Source of the DNA: Methylophaga sp.
GTDB taxonomy: Bacteria; Pseudomonadota; Gammaproteobacteria; Nitrosococcales; Methylophagaceae
Direction of reading: 5' to 3'
Length of the DNA: 5,858 nucleotides
Assembly (NCBI GenBank): GCA_013139345.1
Contig: WTAY01000026.1
Coordinates: forward strand, 1-5,858
Shown here piece by piece: positions 5,852-5,858 of the stretch. The notes below the pieces were generated by a model. That model saw nothing but the letters and a program-made list of their open reading frames with translations. It had not been told where the DNA came from and searched no databases. Every line of letters begins with the position of its first letter. Position 1 is the stretch's first letter. The position numbers and the translations under genes were made by a program.

Positions 5852-5858
5852 GCTTTAT

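Noticed and set aside
1..5858. CRISPR arrays, tRNA or rRNA genes
   Set aside because: No regularly spaced direct repeats, cloverleaf sequences or rRNA segments were seen on either strand.

Overview
The window looks like chromosomal DNA of a marine gammaproteobacterium of the Shewanella, Vibrio, Pseudoalteromonas or Colwellia kind. The reasons are an AT-rich composition (about 40% GC by eye), a gammaproteobacterial HtpX, a near-perfect CRP operator, a c-di-GMP-I riboswitch, and a REP-type hairpin pair of the CGTCATTCCC family. Genus cannot be fixed from sequence alone.

Layout. Positions 1-2098 (minus) hold the first 699 codons of a secreted multidomain zinc metalloprotease that runs off the left edge. 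Positions 2099-2461 are its leader: a c-di-GMP-I aptamer (2192-2286), a weak terminator-like hairpin just before the ribosome binding site, and a symmetrical CRP site (2367-2382) upstream. Positions 2462-3742 (minus) encode an HD-GYP protein, a probable c-di-GMP phosphodiesterase. Positions 3743-3893 form the divergent intergenic region, with three copies of an 8-mer, two of which make a 9-bp inverted repeat around the htpX ribosome binding site. Positions 3894-4781 (plus) are htpX, the membrane-bound M48B protease. A strong hairpin terminator at 4875-4916 ends the minus-strand gene at 4957-5463, a 168-residue protein of unknown function. Positions 5464-5858 contain no gene; they hold a possible small insertion-element relic (5496-5573) and a paired REP element (5770-5851).

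How the parts may work together. The left half looks like a compact c-di-GMP unit. An enzyme predicted to break down c-di-GMP lies directly upstream of a secreted protease whose mRNA leader carries a c-di-GMP aptamer, with a CRP site adding a likely cAMP/carbon-status input. The protease could therefore respond to two nucleotide second messengers. The parts are visible in the sequence; the circuit and its sign are inference. The htpX gene, the small unknown gene and the repeats appear unrelated to this unit.
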